From: Sarcocystis neurona
Taxonomy: Eukaryota > Apicomplexa > Conoidasida > Eucoccidiorida > Sarcocystidae
Reading direction: 5' to 3'
NCBI GenBank assembly: GCA_000727475.1
Contig: KL647288.1
Location: forward strand, 4,535,302-4,599,301
DNA: 64,000 nt
Part shown: piece by piece, positions 59,960 to 64,000 of the stretch
Numbering within the stretch: the stretch's first letter is position 1
How the letters are laid out: every line of letters begins with the position of its first letter
Program-made: the position numbers and the translations under genes
The notes under the pieces: generated by a model
What the model saw: the letters and a program-made list of their open reading frames with translations, nothing else
What the model was told of the DNA's origin: nothing
Databases searched by the model: none

Positions 59960-62449
59960 GTGCACCAGTATGCATGCATATATACGCAGGTATATTTCTG
60001 TCTACACAGGTTTACACTTTGTATTTATACCGGTGTAGAAATGGGCTGCGCAGCGAATAACGAGATTATCTCTGCACCTAGGCTGGCGACGGTGACAGCC
60101 ATACATAGTCTTTTACCGCAGTTCTTTTCTACATGCCAACCACCGGTAAAGCTTCTTCACCTACGCACTAGACTCGTATATACGTCTGTACAGGTATGTA
60201 TGTTTATATACATATATCTATAGACACACGCATCCATAGGTGTACCTGTGCACGCTAGTGTAGTATATGTATGTGGATTTCCATATATGAAGTGACGTAC
60301 TTATATATTTATACGTACACGTACACCACTGATTAAAGATACACTTACATATCTGCGCATCTACACATATATTTGTGGACACACGTCTATGTATACTTAT
60401 GTTACACTCAAATATAATTATATATATATATATATGGAGAGAGAGAGAGAGATAGACGTAGTGATGCAACGATTCGAGGAAGAGTGATACGTGTGTATAT
60501 ATACATATATGTGTCTGGCCGGAGAGATTAATAATAATGCTATCTACCAGGATGTGTGCTGGGCTCTGGCTGTAGCTAATAACAAGGAAATCGATTCAGT
60601 TCCTCTATTACCGGCTGACCGTTTGCCATATTATTAGAAGTAGCAACACAGTAGCTGGCACACCTATTTTGTCACGCAGCAGCAGTAGCTCCACGCCCCT
60701 GACGAACAGGAGGAGCAGCAGCAGCAGCAGCCGACGACCAAGCGCACCCCAACAGCGTCACATGCCAGTAACAGCAGTCAAAAGCTGCATCGCAGAAGCA
60801 GCAGCAGCAGCAGCGCCACGACATAGTAGCAGCAGCCCAGGAATAGTAGCGAAGAACGGCACCAAAAGAACAGCTCCATCAGCAGAAGCCGAGCAAGAGC
60901 AGCAGCACCCCCCGAGCAAGAGCAGCAGCAGCAGGGCAGGAGCAGCAGCAGCATCACCAGGGTTGAAGTAGCAGTCGCATTATCAGAGAGGCAGCACTGC
61001 GTGAGCAACCGAAGCAGCAGCAGCAGCAGCAGCCGCGGCAACAGCAGCAGTGACCGGGTATATGGGTGGCTGTTGGAAGAGCAGCAGTAGCATTTTTGCC
61101 GTCGTAGCAGCAAATGTGGAGAAAACGCACCACCAGTTGAGAGCTGGGCATCGCTGAACGGGGAGGGAGGTGGGGGTCACAAGCTGTCACATGCTCTCTT
61201 CACAGACATACTTCTGTGACACCGTCTATGGAGATAAGCGCCTCCGACGTTAGCACGCCATTGGGTGCACGAAGTTGAAATTTCAATTATACTGGGTTTT
61301 CACAGAGAGCACCTTCACAAGCCCTCTGCGCGGAAAAGAGCGAAACAAGGAGTATCTTCACTACTCTTACCACCCATTTATGAGCAGACTGCTGGGCTAT
61401 TATAGCAGGTGAGTACAGCTATATGTACATCTCAACGAGATTTTACCTTCACACACGCTTCTCAGAAAAAGCTGTGTTCTCCCTACTACATGCACGACAG
61501 AACAAACCAGTACCTCCCTCTACTAATTGCAAGTGCAGCTGCAACAGCAAGAGAGAAACAGCCCCAATAACAGTAGCAACATTACCCGCAGCAGCAACAG
61601 GGACAGCATTTTCAAGAGCCGTGATGTACTAGCATCAGTGCAGGGCCAGTGTGCACATCACAAGTAGCCGCAGGAGGCCCACCAGCAGCAGCAGTAGCAG
61701 GCACAGCACCAGCAGGAGAAGGCAACCAGCAGGCAACCGAGCAGCAGCAGCAGCAGTAGCAGGCAACCGAGCAGCAGCAGCAGCACGCACACCAACAAGA
61801 GCACCACCAGGCACACACGCACTACGAGCACCGGGTACAGAGGCAGCCATCACAGCAGATGCAGCAGCAGTCGCAGCCACGACAGTAGCTGCACTAGGAA
61901 AGAGCCAGCAGCAGTAACACCCGCAGCGGCAGCGCCAGCACCAGCAGCGGCCGCAGAGCACCACGGCTAGTTACGCCGGCCGGACATGGATATAAGAGGC
62001 ACAGACACATGTGTAGCTCGCACCGCGCGTATCTACTCCCTCCTGACGACTCACGACTTTGGAGCAGGACGGCTGCGTGTTTCCTCTTTGTTTTTGGTTC
62101 CCTACTCTACATAGGACCTCCTCTCTCCTTCTGGTGCTGGTGCTCGTTCCCGTCCACCTGCAGCGTAGAATTGGGACTCGCGCGTGTATCGGCTGCTTCT
62201 GCACAGCTTTATTCGCTCTCAGGGAAGAAGCGCGTGGGGCTGCATGCTGCTGAACTTTGCAGCAGCAGCAGTAGCAGGAGGAGCGCGAGCAGCACGGCGC
62301 GGCACGGCACCACCGGCACCACTGCGGTGCAGCAGCGAAGAACAAGTAGCAACAGCAGTCGCATTTCTAGTAAGAGCAGCAAAAGTCACATTTCTTGGAG
62401 GACCCAGAACAGGGGGAGAAGAAAACGAGGAAACTCGCGAAAGCAGGAG
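59960..62449. other. Repeat-rich stretch
   Basis: TA/TG microsatellite (60200-60500) and two CAG tracts (60675-61050; 61540-61960) with a small unique stretch between. A third CAG-rich run lies at 62255-62400. Frames across the CAG tracts on both strands are open as Ser/Ala or Leu/Cys-rich shadows. No gene is supported. Confidence 0.5.
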
Positions 62450-62537
62450 ATGACAGACAACCAGCAGCCTGCTAAACGACCTTGTGGACATGCACTGAAG
62501 CTTCGTGGCCTGCCGCGCAGTGACATCGTCACTTCGC
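62450..62537 (+). CDS. Possible first exon with an RRM-like start
   Basis: An ATG at 62450 gives MTDNQQPAKRPCGHALKLRG then LPRSDIVTS, ending before CGC|GTACAT. The segment HALKLRGLP resembles the first beta-strand and turn of some RNA-recognition motifs (quasi-RRM type). No following exon with the rest of the fold was found before the window ends. This is a weak suggestion based on nine residues. Confidence 0.2.
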
Positions 62538-62839
62538 GTACATATATCCATTTATATATATATATATAAATACATATATACAACGCTGTCTCTCTATCGA
62601 CGCACGTAAGGATTCTGTATGTGTGTACACAGGTATATATACTTGGGCACAGGTAATTTACAGCTATACACACATGTGGGCATGTATACGTACGCGTATG
62701 CGCATTACACACCCGTGCGGAGACACATCCACCTTTCGAGGAGACGTGCGCGCTGCCACACTCGTGCCAACGCCTCAATCCACAGATGAGTCCTCTCTGT
62801 TTAGACGCCACTGCTTCAACTCGCGGATGAAGGGAATTT

Positions 62840-62961
62840 GTCGCTGGGGCGGCATCCTCCTTCGCAGACACTTTTATCCTGTTTGCACGGGAGGTGTACG
62901 GTCGCTGGGGCGGCATCCTTCTTCGCAGACACCTTTATCCGGTGTGCACGGGAGGTGTACG
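62840..62961. repeat. Two-unit tandem repeat, period 61 bp
   Basis: Two copies start with GTCGCTGGGGCGGCATCCT at 62840 and 62901 and end GCACGGGAGGTGTACG. They differ at only a few positions, so they are the best preserved of the roughly 60-bp repeats in the window. Confidence 0.85.
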
Positions 62962-63078
62962 TACACCGGCACCGCACGCGTGTTCTGCACACACGGGGTG
63001 TACGGATACACCGCACACGAAGACAGTTGCCTGAGTTTCGAAGATCCTCTAGTAAAGGCGGGGGCGTAATTTTCTCTC

Positions 63079-63215
63079 TTTTAGCCGCTCTCGCATCTAG
63101 ATATTATTCTTAAAGGACACCTGCCATTTGCAGTTTATTCTACTATCACATGCCTCTACATAGTTTTGATTTTAAAGCCGCTCTCGCATTTGCATTATTA
63201 TTCTTCTAAACCAGG
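63079..63215. repeat. Direct repeat, spacing about 92 bp
   Basis: GCCGCTCTCGCATYTNGA/C-like sequence followed by ATTATTCTT occurs at 63083 and 63177, each preceded by a TTTTA run. The intervening sequence is unrelated. Confidence 0.6.
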
Positions 63216-63541
63216 TGAAGGCGACGTCCGCCGTGCAACTCCTGCTCGTACCACGCGCCTCTACAATTCTGTCTTTCAACCGCTTTCCACCAGTAGACAG
63301 TTTATACAGACCAGTGTACAGGCATTTGTCTTGCTACACCACTTTGACGTGACTTTGCACGCATAAATGTGTGATAATGTACAACAACTCTCGGTATTCG
63401 TATCTCTGTGTGTGTGTCTCTGTAGGCAGACGTAGCGATTGATGGATGTCTACACGTGTGTGCTTCGCAGCAGCGAACACGCGACGACGCGGGGAGGAGA
63501 CAGACACACTTGCAGTCGCGTTAGACTTTCTTTCCTTGCAG

Positions 63542-63666
63542 CATACAGCAGTCGATAGAAGACAACCTAACATTTCGGTGTGTATGTGAAGACTTCAACG
63601 TCTTCTCGTCCCAGTTTACGCGCACCCCGCCAGTGTGTGTACGCTCCGCCGGTGTACGACGGACAG
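63542..63666 (+). CDS. Possible internal exon at the right edge
   Basis: A strong acceptor (GACTTTCTTTCCTTGCAG) precedes a frame reading IQQSIEDNLTFRCVCEDFNV then FSSQFTRTPPV, ending near ACAG|GTGATC (phase 1). The overlapping frame from 63580 (SLRAPRQCVYAPPVYDGQ) is also open but has no acceptor. I recognise no family. It might belong to the same transcript as the exon candidate at 62450. Confidence 0.25.
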
Positions 63667-64000
63667 GTGATCAGCGTGCACGGGCGACAGTCTCGGTGCG
63701 TCGGACGTGTGACGGAGACCACAGTCAGCAGCACATACGCACACACATACATATATACATAGAGAAATTTGTACTTCCTCTTCTTCTGATGCTTCCTGCG
63801 TGCGCATCCATTTTCTTTATCGTCGTCTCCTTGCCTCAACGGCGGCGAGATACGAGGCAGCGCAATTGTACGACATGTAGTCTACCAACAATTCTGTGTC
63901 TGTATAGCCACATATCTATCAACAGAAGAAAAAATGTATAGGCACACATTTATATCCAGGTGTGTACATTTTTTGTACGCTTACTGTAGATTATGAAAAC
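63667..64000. other. Right edge of the window
   Basis: A CA/TA run at about 63730-63760 and otherwise unremarkable sequence. The plus frame to 63941 stays open but looks like readthrough of the preceding exon candidate. Confidence 0.35.

Overview
The window looks like nuclear DNA of a coccidian apicomplexan, most likely Eimeria or a close relative. This is inferred from composition and gene architecture: long CAG/CTG triplet tracts in exons and introns, coding frames rich in homopolymeric Gln/Ala/Ser, genes spread over 4-20 kb with many introns, and a background saturated with TA, CA/TG and ACGTATA-type microsatellites. There are no bacterial or viral signatures, and I recognise no tRNA, rRNA, CRISPR array or transposon.

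Three multi-exon genes can be reconstructed by joining consensus GT...AG sites in matching phase. (1) 2134-6452, minus: a HAD-superfamily phosphatase of the phosphoglycolate/4-nitrophenyl phosphatase type. It has two exons, a very long N-terminal extension and a large low-complexity insertion in the cap domain. (2) 23096-33053, plus: a TraB-domain protein with a presequence-like N-terminus, about 800 residues of Gln/Ser/Ala-rich sequence, a diverged TraB domain and a C-terminal membrane segment. (3) 38630-57356 and probably beyond, minus: the large (alpha, RAP74) subunit of general transcription factor TFIIF. Its eleven identified exons join without a phase conflict, from the N-terminal dimerisation region to the C-terminal winged helix. 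Its extreme 5' end (57.4-58.6 kb) is unresolved. Genes 1 and 2 are divergent; genes 2 and 3 converge.

The window has two textures. From about 6.5 to 22.8 kb it is poor in simple repeats and has no long ORF. This part contains weak or decayed candidates: a minus-strand ORF at 12.6-13.0 kb, a possible gene at 15.4-17.8 kb and a frame-broken Sec24-like stretch at 18.1-18.8 kb. From about 22.8 kb to the right end it is densely packed with triplet tracts, TA microsatellites and short degenerate tandem repeats, and most recognisable exons lie here. This resembles the alternation of repeat-poor and repeat-rich segments described for Eimeria tenella chromosome 1.

At the right edge (59-63.7 kb) three plus-strand exon candidates are reported with low confidence. 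The most unusual structural observations are CTG-sense triplet tracts lying directly against 3' splice sites, an intron carrying CAG and CTG tracts of opposite polarity, and strong CT/GA strand-asymmetric introns. All gene models are ab initio readings of one sequence; RNA evidence was not available.
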